DNA from: Bacillus cereus
GTDB taxonomy: Bacteria; Bacillota; Bacilli; Bacillales; Bacillaceae_G
Direction: 5' to 3'
Length of the DNA: 64,000 nucleotides
Assembly: GCF_002584535.1 (NCBI RefSeq)
Contig: NZ_NUOT01000005.1
Coordinates: 1 to 64,000 of the forward strand
Shown here: one piece after another, positions 35,215 through 45,329 of the stretch
Layout of the letters: each line of letters begins with the position of its first letter
How positions within the stretch are numbered: position 1 is the first letter of the stretch
The notes under the pieces: generated by a model
What the model saw: the letters and a program-made list of their open reading frames with translations, nothing else
Database searches by the model: none
Told to the model about the DNA's origin: nothing
Translations under genes and position numbers: made by a program

Positions 35215-37029
35215 ATGACGTATCATCAAAGGTTGTTTCTATTAATTTTAATAGATTCCTTAATTGTATTAACCACGATTTTCTTTAGTCGCTTTTTAGT
35301 AAGTGCTGATTTCCATGTCATAACATTGCCTATTGTAGTAAGTGCACTGACCTTGCTTCTTAGCCATCATGTTTTTTCTTTTATTTATAAGTTATATAAA
35401 AAAGCATGGGAGTATGCAAGTATAGGCGAACTATTCATTGTTTTGAAAGCAGTTACACTTTCTGTTATCACAACAGCAGTAGTACAACAGATATTGCTCC
35501 ATGATATTTATTTCCGTCTGCTTGTTGTAACGTGGATGATTCATGTTTTACTGATTGGAGGATCACGCTTTCTATGGCGAATATTTAGAGATGCATATAT
35601 TAAAAAGGGTGACGACAAAAAAAGAACAATGATTATTGGGGCAGGTTCTGCGGGAGCAATGGTTGTACGACAGCTTTTGAATAATAATGAAACAGAATTA
35701 CTGCCTGTTGCCTTCATCGATGACAATATAAAGAAACATGGATTGGATATTCTTGGGGTACCAGTAATCGGAGGGGTTAAACATATTGAATCTGCTGTTC
35801 AGCAATTAGATATTGATAATATCATAATAGCAATTCCGTCGCTTAGCAAGAAAGCATTAAATACGATTTTCCAAGAATGTTCCAAGACAAAAATAAAAAC
35901 ACAAATTCTCCCAAGGTTAGAGGATTTAATGACTGGGAAGGTTTCAGTAAATGAATTTCGTGATGTTCAGGTAGAAGATTTATTAGGGCGTGAACCTGTT
36001 GAATTAGATATTGAAAGTATTTCAGGTTTCATTACTGATAAAGTTATTTTGGTAACTGGTGCCGGTGGTTCAATTGGATCTGAAATTTGTCGTCAAATCG
36101 CAAAATTTAATCCAAAACAATTGGTTTTATTAGGCCATGGGGAAAATAGTATCTATTCTATTGAAATGGAATTAAAAGAGCTATACAGTGACACCGATAT
36201 TATCTTTACTACAGAAATTGCTGATGTACAGGATGATATGAAAATGATGTCAGTCATGAGTCAATATCATCCTCAAGTTGTTTATCACGCTGCTGCACAT
36301 AAGCATGTACCCTTAATGGAACGTAATCCTGAAGAAGCGGTAAAAAATAATTTGATCGGGACAACAAACGTAGCAAAAGCAGCAAGTTGGCATGGCGTTG
36401 AGACGTTTGTAATGATTTCTACAGATAAAGCTGTGAATCCTACGAGTGTAATGGGAGCGACAAAAAGGCTTGCTGAAATGGTAATCCAAAACTTAGATAA
36501 AACAAGTAGTACGAAATTTGTGGCTGTACGATTTGGAAATGTATTGGGGAGCCGTGGTAGTGTTATACCACTGTTCAAAAAGCAAATTAAGCAAGGAGGA
36601 CCAGTGACTGTCACTGATCCAAAAATGATTCGTTACTTTATGACAATTCCAGAGGCATCTAAACTTGTAATACAAGCCGGGGCATTAGCTAAAGGTGGGG
36701 AGATATTCATTTTGGATATGGGTGATCCTGTCAAAATAGTGGATCTTGCGAAAAACTTAATTACATTATCAGGACATTCATTAGATGAGATACAAATAAA
36801 GTTCACTGGAATGAGACCTGGAGAGAAGCTTTTTGAAGAATTGTTGAAAAAAGAGGAAGTACATGAGCAACAAATTCATCCTAAAATTTATATAGGTAAA
36901 AGGTCTGATCTTTACATAAAAGAAATTGAAGAAATTATTCAAACATATCATAATATTGAAAAATCAGAATTAAGAGAAGAGCTATTGAAATTGGCAAATA
37001 GTCGTATAGTTCTGCAAAATATAGTATGA
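35215..37029 (+). CDS. epsC: UDP-sugar 4,6-dehydratase/epimerase membrane protein
   Basis: A 604-residue protein of the CapD/WbpM/EpsC type that makes a UDP-keto-sugar for polysaccharide building. About four N-terminal transmembrane helices (residues 1-125) precede a first Rossmann-like CoA-binding domain (MIIGAGSAGAMVVRQLL) and a C-terminal SDR domain with VTGAGGSIGSEICRQI (about residue 283) and MISTDKAVNPTSVMGATKRLAE. In that segment the usual YxxxK tyrosine is replaced by Met, a known feature of this group. ATG 35215 follows GAGAGGGG. Confidence 0.9.
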   Translation: MTYHQRLFLLILIDSLIVLTTIFFSRFLVSADFHVITLPIVVSALTLLLSHHVFSFIYKLYKKAWEYASIGELFIVLKAVTLSVITTAVVQQILLHDIYFRLLVVTWMIHVLLIGGSRFLWRIFRDAYIKKGDDKKRTMIIGAGSAGAMVVRQLLNNNETELLPVAFIDDNIKKHGLDILGVPVIGGVKHIESAVQQLDIDNIIIAIPSLSKKALNTIFQECSKTKIKTQILPRLEDLMTGKVSVNEFRDVQVEDLLGREPVELDIESISGFITDKVILVTGAGGSIGSEICRQIAKFNPKQLVLLGHGENSIYSIEMELKELYSDTDIIFTTEIADVQDDMKMMSVMSQYHPQVVYHAAAHKHVPLMERNPEEAVKNNLIGTTNVAKAASWHGVETFVMISTDKAVNPTSVMGATKRLAEMVIQNLDKTSSTKFVAVRFGNVLGSRGSVIPLFKKQIKQGGPVTVTDPKMIRYFMTIPEASKLVIQAGALAKGGEIFILDMGDPVKIVDLAKNLITLSGHSLDEIQIKFTGMRPGEKLFEELLKKEEVHEQQIHPKIYIGKRSDLYIKEIEEIIQTYHNIEKSELREELLKLANSRIVLQNIV

Positions 37030-37133
37030 ATGTCAATTTGAGTACGTGTGCGTAGATACGTATTTTATTATTTAAAAAAATGAAGTATGTGCAAGTTGGT
37101 TAGACAGATTATAACGAGTGTAGGGTGATATAT

Positions 37134-38300
37134 GTGAGAAATAAAGTATTATTCTGTGCAACAGTTGATTTTCATTTTAAAGCTTTTCACTTGCCGTATA
37201 TGAAATGGTTTAAAGAACAAGGGTGGGAAGTTCATGTTGCTGCTGCTGGCAACATGGAACTTCCCTACGTGGATAAGAAGTATGAAATTTCTATCCAAAG
37301 ATCACCTTTGCAGTTCAAAAATATTAAGGCCTATAAAGAATTGAAAGCTATTATTGATGAAAATGGATACAAAATTATTCATTGCCATACACCAATGGGG
37401 GGCGTGATTACACGTTTAGCGGCAAGAAATGCTAGGAAATATGGCACGAAGGTTTTATATACTGCTCACGGGTTCCATTTTTGTAAAGGTGCCCCGCTTA
37501 TAAATTGGTTATTATATTATCCCATTGAAAAAATAATGGCAAATTACACAGACTGCCTGATAACAATAAATCAAGAGGATTATAATCTGGCTGTTCAGCG
37601 GCGTTTCAAAGCAGTTAAAATTGAACAGGTTCACGGAGTGGGAGTAGATACAGAATACTTTAAACCAGTTGATGAGATTCAAAAGCTTTGTATAAGGAGT
37701 GAGATGGGATATAAACCTAATGATTTCTTAATGTTCTATGCGGCTGAGTTTAATAAAAATAAAAATCAACAATTTTTGATTCGGTCATTGGCTTTAATAA
37801 AAGATATTGTCCCAAACGCAAAGCTCCTATTAGCTGGAAACGGTCCCTTACTAGAGGATTGTAAGGACTTGGCCAAACAAATTGGCGTATATGAAATGGT
37901 GGACTTTCTTGGTTATCGAAATGATATCCCGAAATTTTTGCCAGCCTGCGATATTGCGGTTGCATCGAGTCTTCGCGAAGGTTTACCGGTTAATATTATG
38001 GAGGCAATGGCTTGTGGGTTGCCAATAATTGCAAGTGAGAATAGGGGACATTTGGAGCTTGTAGAAGATGAAGTAAATGGTCATATCATTTCCAATCAAG
38101 ATGCTCAAGTGTTTGCTTTAAAAGTAGTAGAGATGAGCAAGTCAAAGGAATTACTTGTAAAAATGGGTATTGAAAGTAAGCGGAAAGTACATAAATATTC
38201 GATTATTCAAGTTAAATCGGAATTGAGTTCTATTTATGGGAAATATATTCTGGAGGAAACGGATGAAGCCGAAAGTAAGTATAATAGTTCCTGTCTATAA
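37134..38300 (+). CDS. epsD: GT4 glycosyltransferase (EpsD-like)
   Basis: A 388-residue GT-B protein. The N-terminal domain has AFHLPYMKWFKEQGWEVHVAA; the C-terminal domain has LLLAGNGPLLEDC and the donor-binding SLREGLPVNIMEAMACGLPIIAS (EX7E, from about residue 286). GTG 37134 is preceded by GGGTG; a GTG at 37125 is possible. The position after epsC and the sequence fit EpsD, which forms a small family with a conserved HGFHFCKGAPLINW segment. Confidence 0.85.
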   Translation: MRNKVLFCATVDFHFKAFHLPYMKWFKEQGWEVHVAAAGNMELPYVDKKYEISIQRSPLQFKNIKAYKELKAIIDENGYKIIHCHTPMGGVITRLAARNARKYGTKVLYTAHGFHFCKGAPLINWLLYYPIEKIMANYTDCLITINQEDYNLAVQRRFKAVKIEQVHGVGVDTEYFKPVDEIQKLCIRSEMGYKPNDFLMFYAAEFNKNKNQQFLIRSLALIKDIVPNAKLLLAGNGPLLEDCKDLAKQIGVYEMVDFLGYRNDIPKFLPACDIAVASSLREGLPVNIMEAMACGLPIIASENRGHLELVEDEVNGHIISNQDAQVFALKVVEMSKSKELLVKMGIESKRKVHKYSIIQVKSELSSIYGKYILEETDEAESKYNSSCL

Positions 38301-39330
38301 TGTTGAAAATTTATTAGGAAGATGTTTAAACAGCTTAATATCACAAACACTTGAAGATATCGAAATCATCGTGGTAAACGATGGCTCAACAGATAAGAGT
38401 GCAAATATACTTAATGAGTATGCAAAGAAAGATAAAAGGATTATAGTGATTGAAAAAGAAAATGGTGGTGTTTCTTCAGCAAGAAATGCAGGTATACAAA
38501 CTGCGAGCGGGGAATATATTGGGTTTGTTGATCCGGATGATTGGATAGACGTGGAAATGTATGAAACCTTGTATAAGGAAGCAGTTCAAGGTAAAGCAGA
38601 CGTTGCTATGTGCACATATACTCGTGAATTTGGAAGTCATTCAAAAGAGAAGAAATTTGATCTTCCTGAAAAAATTTGTTATGAAGGCGAAGAAATTAAA
38701 GCAAATGTAATGAGACGTTTAATCGGTCCTATAAATGAAGAAATGGGAAATCCAGAATTCTTAGATGCGTGGGGCACTGTTTGGTCAAAGCTTTATCGTT
38801 CTGCGGTTATTAAAGAAAATGCTATTCAGTTTGTGGATTTGAGTTATATTGGTACAAATGAAGATTCATTATTTAATATACAGGTGTTTTATTATATAGA
38901 TCATTTTGTTTTCTTAAACGAGCCATTTTATCATTATTGGAAAACAAATGCGGCTTCGGTGACATCTAATTACAAATCGGAATTGATGAACCAATGGTTT
39001 AACCTGTATGACATCATCGAGAGATTTTTAAAAGATAAGGGGCTATCAGGGAATTTCCAATTAGCTTTAAATAATCGTATTTGTCTTAATACGCTCGGAC
39101 TTGGTCTGAATACAATCAGTAAAAGTAATCGTGTATCTCCATTAACGAAATTTAATATATTAAGTAAAATACTGAATGATAATCGTATAAAACGTTCTTT
39201 TAAACAATTAGAAATGAATTACTTTCCGATTGTTTGGAAGGCGTTTTACTTTTGTGTAAAATACAGATTTACTGCAGGATATTATTTCATGTTAGTGGCA
39301 ATAGATTCACTCAGAAAGATGATTAGATAG
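38263..39330 (+). CDS. GT2 glycosyltransferase (EpsJ/EpsE-like)
   Basis: A 355-residue GT-A transferase starting at ATG 38263 with CTGGAGG just upstream; it overlaps the previous gene by 38 bases. Motifs: IIVPVYNVENLLGRCLNSLI, VNDGSTDKS, and the metal-binding GFVDPDDWID, followed by the ENGGVSSARNAG loop. The C-terminal ~60 residues include a hydrophobic, basic stretch suggesting membrane contact. The sugar it adds cannot be told. Confidence 0.85.
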   Translation: MKPKVSIIVPVYNVENLLGRCLNSLISQTLEDIEIIVVNDGSTDKSANILNEYAKKDKRIIVIEKENGGVSSARNAGIQTASGEYIGFVDPDDWIDVEMYETLYKEAVQGKADVAMCTYTREFGSHSKEKKFDLPEKICYEGEEIKANVMRRLIGPINEEMGNPEFLDAWGTVWSKLYRSAVIKENAIQFVDLSYIGTNEDSLFNIQVFYYIDHFVFLNEPFYHYWKTNAASVTSNYKSELMNQWFNLYDIIERFLKDKGLSGNFQLALNNRICLNTLGLGLNTISKSNRVSPLTKFNILSKILNDNRIKRSFKQLEMNYFPIVWKAFYFCVKYRFTAGYYFMLVAIDSLRKMIR

Positions 39331-39341
39331 GGGTGGTACTC

Positions 39342-40454
39342 TTGAAACCTATTCGTATACTTCAAGTAGTTACCGTCATGAATCGTGGCGGGCTTGAAAC
39401 TATGTTGATGAATTATTATCGAAGAATAGATCGCAGTAAGATTCAATTTGATTTTATGGTACATAGAACAGATAAGGGACATTATGATGATGAAATTGAG
39501 GAGCTTGGTGGAAAAATTTATCGAATGCCACAGATACGTCCTGGAAATTATCGACGTTACTTTAAATTGCTCAATGAGTTCTTTGCTACTAATCCTGAGT
39601 ATAAAGTAGTGCATTCCCATATCAATGAGAACAGTAGTTTTGTATTAAGAGCAGCAAAAAATGCAGGTGTTCCGTGCCGTATTGCTCACAGTCATTTGAG
39701 TGATTTAGGTATCGACATAAAACTTCCTTTTCGATTATATGCACGATTCACAATGAAAGAAAATCCGACTGCATATTTTGCATGTTCAAAAAAAGCAGGG
39801 GAATGGTTGTTTGGGAAGAAAAGAGCAAACTCTAATGAAGTAAAAGTTCTAAATAACGCAGTGAATGCTGCAGAATTTAAATATAACGAAAGTAACAGAA
39901 ATAAGGTAAGAGAAGAAATTGGAGCAAACGATAATACGTTAGTTATCGGGCATGTAGGAAGATTCAATAAGCAAAAAAATCATGAATTTTTAATAGATAT
40001 TTTCCATGCTGTACATAAAAAGAACCCGGAATCCATACTGGTTCTCATAGGAGAGGGTACTCTACGTGCAAGCATTGAAAAAAAAGTCGCTGACTTAGGA
40101 TTGTCTTCTAAAGTCAGATTTCTAGGAACTAGAACTGATATCCCGCAATTGATGCAAGGATTTGATGTTTTTCTATTTCCATCGCTTTTTGAAGGCTTGC
40201 CAGTTGTACTAGTGGAAGCACAGGCTGCTGGTTTAAATTGTGTGGTGTCTGATGCAATTACTAGTGAATCTAACTTGACTGGTCGAATGAAATTCATGAG
40301 CTTAAAGAGTTCAACGGAATTATGGGCAGATTCAATTCTTTCCTCATCATTAGAGCATGAGGATACAACAAATGTCATGCAAAATAAGGGCTATGATACG
40401 GCTACTATGGCAAATTGGCTGACAGATTACTATTATGCACATGCCTATAAATAA
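39342..40454 (+). CDS. epsF: GT4 glycosyltransferase (EpsF-like)
   Basis: A 370-residue GT-B protein. RILQVVTVMNRGGLETMLMNYYRRID at the N-terminus is the EpsF-type acceptor domain motif, and SLFEGLPVVLVEAQAAGL is the donor EX7E motif (about residue 283). The start is TTG 39342 with AGGGGTGG 7 bases upstream; a GTG at 39333 overlaps that site and is less likely. The order epsD, GT2, epsF parallels the B. subtilis eps operon. Confidence 0.85.
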   Translation: MKPIRILQVVTVMNRGGLETMLMNYYRRIDRSKIQFDFMVHRTDKGHYDDEIEELGGKIYRMPQIRPGNYRRYFKLLNEFFATNPEYKVVHSHINENSSFVLRAAKNAGVPCRIAHSHLSDLGIDIKLPFRLYARFTMKENPTAYFACSKKAGEWLFGKKRANSNEVKVLNNAVNAAEFKYNESNRNKVREEIGANDNTLVIGHVGRFNKQKNHEFLIDIFHAVHKKNPESILVLIGEGTLRASIEKKVADLGLSSKVRFLGTRTDIPQLMQGFDVFLFPSLFEGLPVVLVEAQAAGLNCVVSDAITSESNLTGRMKFMSLKSSTELWADSILSSSLEHEDTTNVMQNKGYDTATMANWLTDYYYAHAYK

Positions 40455-40481
40455 TAAAAATTTGATGCAGGAGGGCTTGCA

Positions 40482-41384
40482 ATGACACAACTCTTAACCA
40501 TTTTTACGCCTACATATAATCGTGCATATACCCTTCATTTATGTTACGAAAGTTTAAAGAGACAAAAATGTAAAGATTTTATTTGGTTAATTATTGATGA
40601 TGGCTCTACTGATAACACAAAGGAACTTATAGATACTTGGATTGCAGAAGATGTCGTTCCCATTCGTTATCATTACCAAGAAAATCAAGGTATGCACGGA
40701 GCACACAATACCGCTTATGAATTAATTGATACAGAGCTAAATGTTTGTATAGACTCGGATGATTATATGGCTGAAGATGCAGTTGAAAAGATTGCTTCAT
40801 TTTGGAAGACACATGGAAGTAAGAAGTTTGCTGGAATAGTCGGTTTGGATGCGAAACAGAATGGGGAGATCATTGGAACAAAAATGCCATCTAATATTCA
40901 GGCTTCCACACTATCAGGTTTGTATGGTCTTCATGGGGTTAGAGGCGATAAGAAACTAGTTTATCGTTCGGAATTGACAAAAAAATCTTTGCCATATCCT
41001 ATATTTTCAGGAGAAAAGTACTGTCCGCTCAGTTATAAGTATATTTTAATTGATCAACAATGTCCTTTACTTATTATGAACGAAGTCTTATGCCATGTGG
41101 AATATTTAGATGATGGTTCAAGCATGAACATGATTAAACAATATAAGAAAAATCCGCGTGGGTTTTTATTCTTTAGGAAGGTTGCTATGAAGTATGCTCC
41201 TTCTTTTAAGGAGAGATTTCGAGAATCCATACATTATGTATCGAGTAATCTAATGATTAGAAATTATGCTTTTCTTAAAGAATCACCATGTAAGGGCACG
41301 ACTCTCTTGGCGATACCTTTCGGGATTCTTCTCTATCTTTATATACAGAATACGAGTAATAAAACCATTTCGAAGCGTCATTAA
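40482..41384 (+). CDS. GT2 glycosyltransferase
   Basis: A 300-residue GT-A protein. It starts FTPTYNRAYTLHLCYESL, with IDDGSTDNT, the GMHGAHNTA loop and the metal site CIDSDDYM. The later part contains the SGEKYCPLSYKY and HVEYLDDGSS segments common in capsular GT2 enzymes. GCAGGAGGG precedes the ATG. It resembles the GT2 encoded at 52224 (both begin with a PTYNRxY motif), suggesting related acceptors. Sugar specificity is unknown. Confidence 0.85.
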   Translation: MTQLLTIFTPTYNRAYTLHLCYESLKRQKCKDFIWLIIDDGSTDNTKELIDTWIAEDVVPIRYHYQENQGMHGAHNTAYELIDTELNVCIDSDDYMAEDAVEKIASFWKTHGSKKFAGIVGLDAKQNGEIIGTKMPSNIQASTLSGLYGLHGVRGDKKLVYRSELTKKSLPYPIFSGEKYCPLSYKYILIDQQCPLLIMNEVLCHVEYLDDGSSMNMIKQYKKNPRGFLFFRKVAMKYAPSFKERFRESIHYVSSNLMIRNYAFLKESPCKGTTLLAIPFGILLYLYIQNTSNKTISKRH

Positions 41385-41535
41385 GAAGGTAAAGACGTGC
41401 GGGTAATTGCTGTTTAAGGTTGCAATCATTGGCTGATGAATCTGTTGATATATTTATGTATAAATATATCTATTTTTTCAGTGTCTTTGCTTGTCTAAGT
41501 TACTTGCTTGTTTGCTGTGTGGAAGGAGTTATGGA

Positions 41536-42603
41536 ATGACTATATTATGGATAAACCTTTTTGTAGTTTACATTTTATCTTTTTTTGCAAGGTATTCTGC
41601 AAAGAGCATGAGCAACGGGATCGTTCCGGTTCAACCAAATAAGATGCTTAGTTTCTTGGCAATGGCATCTCTTGTTATTGTATCGGGACTTAGAAATAAT
41701 ATTGGTGATACTTATTTTTACATGTATTCCTATGCCCACAATGAATTCAGTTGGAGCAATATTGATTTTTCAGGGGATTTTGGATTTGATATTTTACAGA
41801 TGTTTCTGCAACATTTCTCAAAAGATCCGCAGATCATGATATTTTTTGTCGCTTTAGTAACAAATGTATTAATTGTAATAACTCTTTATAAATACTCCCG
41901 AATGTTTGAATTAGCTTTATTTGTATATATTACAGGTGGAATGTATTTGGTATCCATGAATGGAATCAGACAATTTTTAGCAGCATCCATTGTCTTTCTG
42001 GCCACGAAATATATTTTTAATGGAAATTGGAAAAAATATATTTTAATTGTACTTTTAGCAGCTATGATTCATAAGTCAGCGCTTATCTTAATCCCAATTT
42101 ATTTTTTGGTTAGGAGAAAGGCTTGGGCTTGGGATACGTATGTATTGCTGTTCTTTTCGGTCATTATAGTAATTGGTTTTAACCAATTCTCATCCGCTTT
42201 GTTTTCGGCATTAGAATCAACTCAGTATGGACACTATAAGAACTTTGCAGAGGGAGGAGCAAATGTATTACGTGTTGCAGTTAGTGCTGTGCCAATAGTT
42301 ATTGCATATCTTGGCAGAGAAAAATTAAGAGAAGTCTTTCCGAAAAGTGATTACATTGTAAACATGTCTTTAATTGGTTTAGTGTTTATGATTATTTCAA
42401 CGCAAAATTGGATATTTGCAAGATTTACCATTTATTTCAGTTTATATCAATTAATTTTAATTTCATGGATTGTTGTATTATTTTCTAAAAAGGATAGGAA
42501 GTTTGTATATTACGGCCTTTTATTATGTTATCTCATTTATTATTTTTATGAGAATGTAATAAGTTTAGGTATCATTTATACAAGTAAATATATATCTTTA
42601 TAG
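41536..42603 (+). CDS. epsG: EpsG family membrane protein, probable polysaccharide polymerase
   Basis: A 355-residue protein with about ten hydrophobic helices and the EpsG/Wzy-like segment SGLRNNIGDTYFYMYSY near residue 40, then SMNGIRQFLAASIVFLATKYI and a conserved AAMIHKSALILIP. Proteins of this family are thought to polymerise exopolysaccharide repeat units at the membrane. ATG 41536 follows AAGGAG; the reading frame also extends upstream to 41491 without a ribosome site. Confidence 0.85.
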   Translation: MTILWINLFVVYILSFFARYSAKSMSNGIVPVQPNKMLSFLAMASLVIVSGLRNNIGDTYFYMYSYAHNEFSWSNIDFSGDFGFDILQMFLQHFSKDPQIMIFFVALVTNVLIVITLYKYSRMFELALFVYITGGMYLVSMNGIRQFLAASIVFLATKYIFNGNWKKYILIVLLAAMIHKSALILIPIYFLVRRKAWAWDTYVLLFFSVIIVIGFNQFSSALFSALESTQYGHYKNFAEGGANVLRVAVSAVPIVIAYLGREKLREVFPKSDYIVNMSLIGLVFMIISTQNWIFARFTIYFSLYQLILISWIVVLFSKKDRKFVYYGLLLCYLIYYFYENVISLGIIYTSKYISL

Positions 42604-42663
42604 ATTTTTAAGTAACCCCTACTTTTAAGTATAAATTTAAGCATATCGGGGAGAGTGTATCAA

Positions 42664-43431
42664 TTGGAGAACGTGAGGAAAATTCCATCAATCATACATT
42701 ATTGTTGGTTTGGTGGTGGAGAGAAACCTGAGATCGTACAAAAATGCATAGATAGCTGGAAGAGGAACCTCCCAGAATATGAAATTATTGAGTGGAATGA
42801 AAAAAATTTTGACATAGAATGTAACCTATATGTCAAAGAAGCCTATGATGCGAAAAAATTTGCATTTGTAAGTGATTATGTAAGAGTATATGTTCTTTAT
42901 AAGTTTGGAGGTATTTATTTAGATACTGATGTAGAGGTATTTAAACCTTTTGATAATATGCTTCATCATGATTCATTTTGGGGATTTGAACAAGAAAATT
43001 ATATAGCTACAAGTACTATAGGGGCTATGAAAGGAAATAAGTTAATTAAAACATTTTTGGATTCATATGAAGGGAAAGAGTTCATCAAAGAAGATGGAAA
43101 ACATGATGAATTAACCAATGTGGCTATTGTAACGAATATACTAAAAAATGCAGGGTTAAAATTAAATGGAGAATATCAAGAAATAAGCGGTATGGGGGCC
43201 TTTTATCCACAAACTTATTTTTCTCCATATGATTATATCAATTGCAGAAAATTTATAACTGAAAATACATATGCAATGCATCATTTTTATAAAAGTTGGT
43301 TGCCGCCCAAAGTAAGAATCAAGGGTAATATAAAATTGATCTTAGCGAAAATAATAGGTGGAAATAATATTGCTAGGCTAAGAAAGTACATAATAGGAAA
43401 AAAAGGTTTTAAGGAGAATACACATGATTAA
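42664..43431 (+). CDS. GT32 (DXD-motif) glycosyltransferase
   Basis: A 255-residue transferase of the GT32 or capsular polysaccharide type. It begins with IPSIIHYCWFGGGEKPE and carries ARKF-like KFAFVSDYVRVYVLYKFGGIYLDTD, where DTD is the metal-binding DXD motif (about residues 94-96). TTG 42664 is spaced 10 bases from CGGGGAGA; GTG 42655 lies directly on that site. It overlaps the next gene by 8 bases. Confidence 0.85.
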   Translation: MENVRKIPSIIHYCWFGGGEKPEIVQKCIDSWKRNLPEYEIIEWNEKNFDIECNLYVKEAYDAKKFAFVSDYVRVYVLYKFGGIYLDTDVEVFKPFDNMLHHDSFWGFEQENYIATSTIGAMKGNKLIKTFLDSYEGKEFIKEDGKHDELTNVAIVTNILKNAGLKLNGEYQEISGMGAFYPQTYFSPYDYINCRKFITENTYAMHHFYKSWLPPKVRIKGNIKLILAKIIGGNNIARLRKYIIGKKGFKENTHD

Positions 43432-44041
43432 TGTATTCAAGAAAATTATTCAAACAATAGTTGCAGAAAGCCGTAATAGAGGGCTGTACTTTACTGTACT
43501 AATGAATATTTCACATGTAATTGGTGCATTAAGAGGTGCCTTCTATAAGGTAATATATTTTCGTAATATAAAGTGTTCAATCTTTTTTCTCCAAGCAAAT
43601 AGCAAGATTGAGATCTTTAATAAGCGTTCAAAAGTTAATATTGGAAAGTTTGTATTTGTAAGAAAGAATGCCAGCATGAGACTGGATTTTGACGGAGTAT
43701 TAGATATAGAAGAAAAAGTGTTTATTAATGATAACTGTAATATCAACTGTGTAAATAGAATATCGATTGGAAGAGGTACAAAGATAGGACCCAATGTGTG
43801 CATTAATGACCACGATCATAATTATAAAGACCCTACAGATGGTCATCTGGTAAAAGGTGAAGTAAAGATAGGGAAGAATGTTTGGATTGGTTCTAATGTA
43901 GTTATATTGAAGGATACTGTTATAGGCGATAATACCGTAATAGCTGCCGGAAGCGTTGTAAAAGGGCGTATTCCTTCTAATACGCTATTTGTGAATAAAA
44001 GAGAGAATATCTGTATTGATCGCACTAGTTTAAGCAGCTAA
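43424..44041 (+). CDS. hexapeptide-repeat acyltransferase
   Basis: A 205-residue left-handed beta-helix protein, probably an O-acetyltransferase acting on a sugar. The repeats run from about residue 85 onward: ISIGRGTKIGPNVCINDHDHNY, with the catalytic-type His, then VKIGKNVWIGSNVVILKDTVIGDNTVIAAGSVV. The N-terminal ~60 residues lack a clear motif. The gene overlaps the preceding GT32 gene. Donor is likely acetyl-CoA by family; the target sugar is unknown. Confidence 0.82.
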   Translation: MINVFKKIIQTIVAESRNRGLYFTVLMNISHVIGALRGAFYKVIYFRNIKCSIFFLQANSKIEIFNKRSKVNIGKFVFVRKNASMRLDFDGVLDIEEKVFINDNCNINCVNRISIGRGTKIGPNVCINDHDHNYKDPTDGHLVKGEVKIGKNVWIGSNVVILKDTVIGDNTVIAAGSVVKGRIPSNTLFVNKRENICIDRTSLSS

Positions 44042-44126
44042 TGAAAAGTTTATTCCATATGAATTCACATACTACGATTGCTTTCATTTACTTACATCAA
44101 AACAAAACATGAATGTGAGGAAGCGT

Positions 44127-45329
44127 ATGAAAAAAAATGTTTTAATCTCTATCTATGATATGGAGATAGGTGGAATAGAGAGAAGTCTAATTAATATGTT
44201 GGAAAGCTTCGACTATGATACATACAACATAGATTTATTGATTTTTAATCATAGCGGAGAGTTCTTAAATCTAGTACCTAATAAAGTTAACGTACTACCA
44301 CAGATAGGTGGATATACCGTCTTTAGGAAGTCAATTGTGCAATGTATACGTGGAGGATATTTTGGGGCAGTAATCACAAGAATAATCAGTAAGTATATGG
44401 CAGGCAGAATATCAAAAAAGAGACAGTTAAAGGAAGGTTCGGGATATATTCAGATGCAACTTGTGTCAAAATATGCAGCATATTTTTTGCCTAAACAGAA
44501 AAAAAAATATGACGTTGCGATTAGTTACGCATGGCCACACGATGTTTTAGCTGATAATGTCAGCGCTGATAGGAAGGTTGCTTGGATTCATACAGATTAT
44601 AGCACACTAGAAATTGATAATAAAATTGATTTTTCTATGTGGAATAAATTTGATTACATAGCATCTATATCAGACGAATGTACAAAGACGTTTTTAACTG
44701 TATATCCATCGCTAAAAAATAAAATTGTACAAATAGAAAATATTACTTCACCCCAATTTATTCGAAATATGGCTGAAAGCATTGTGAATTTTAATAAAAA
44801 AAATAACGATACCTTTAATATTTTATCGGTTGGAAGGTTGTCATATGCGAAAGGGTTTGATGTTGCTATACAAGCTCTTAAAGCATTACATAATAAAGGA
44901 TTAAACAATATAAAATGGTATGTGATAGGATACGGATCGGATGAATCTATCCTTAAAGAACTGATAATGGAACAACAGTTAGAAGACAGTTTTATACTAT
45001 TAGGCAAACAAACTAATCCATATCCGTATATGAAGTTATGTGATTTATACGTTCAACCGTCCAGATATGAGGGAAAGGCAGTTACGGTTACGGAAGCTAA
45101 AATCCTTGAAAAGCCTATATTGATAACTAATTATCCTACTGCGGCCAGTCAATTGGATGATGGAATTGAAGGCGTTATATGTGATTCAAGTGTAGAGGGG
45201 TTAGTCGAAGGTATCGAAAATTTATATAGAGATGATGAGCTAAGGAAAACATTAATCAATAATTTGCGAGATCGAGATTATAGTAATAACGCTGAATTAA
45301 ATAAGTTATATAAAATTATCCCGCATTAA
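44127..45329 (+). CDS. GT4 glycosyltransferase, first of three paralogues
   Basis: A 400-residue GT-B protein from ATG 44127, supported by GAGG 7 bases upstream. It has the MEIGGIERSLINML N-terminal glycine loop, VAWIHTDYSTLEID, ILSVGRLSYAKGFDVAI, and PYPYMKLCDLYVQPSRYEGKAVTVTEAKIL. The same order of motifs recurs in the genes at 47795 and 48998. An IS605-like repeat begins at its stop codon, so the extreme 3' end may have been affected. Confidence 0.85.
   Translation: MKKNVLISIYDMEIGGIERSLINMLESFDYDTYNIDLLIFNHSGEFLNLVPNKVNVLPQIGGYTVFRKSIVQCIRGGYFGAVITRIISKYMAGRISKKRQLKEGSGYIQMQLVSKYAAYFLPKQKKKYDVAISYAWPHDVLADNVSADRKVAWIHTDYSTLEIDNKIDFSMWNKFDYIASISDECTKTFLTVYPSLKNKIVQIENITSPQFIRNMAESIVNFNKKNNDTFNILSVGRLSYAKGFDVAIQALKALHNKGLNNIKWYVIGYGSDESILKELIMEQQLEDSFILLGKQTNPYPYMKLCDLYVQPSRYEGKAVTVTEAKILEKPILITNYPTAASQLDDGIEGVICDSSVEGLVEGIENLYRDDELRKTLINNLRDRDYSNNAELNKLYKIIPH

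Noticed and set aside
39282-39620. Minus-strand 112-codon frame opposite epsF
   Set aside because: Antisense to a well supported transferase; composition typical of a shadow frame.
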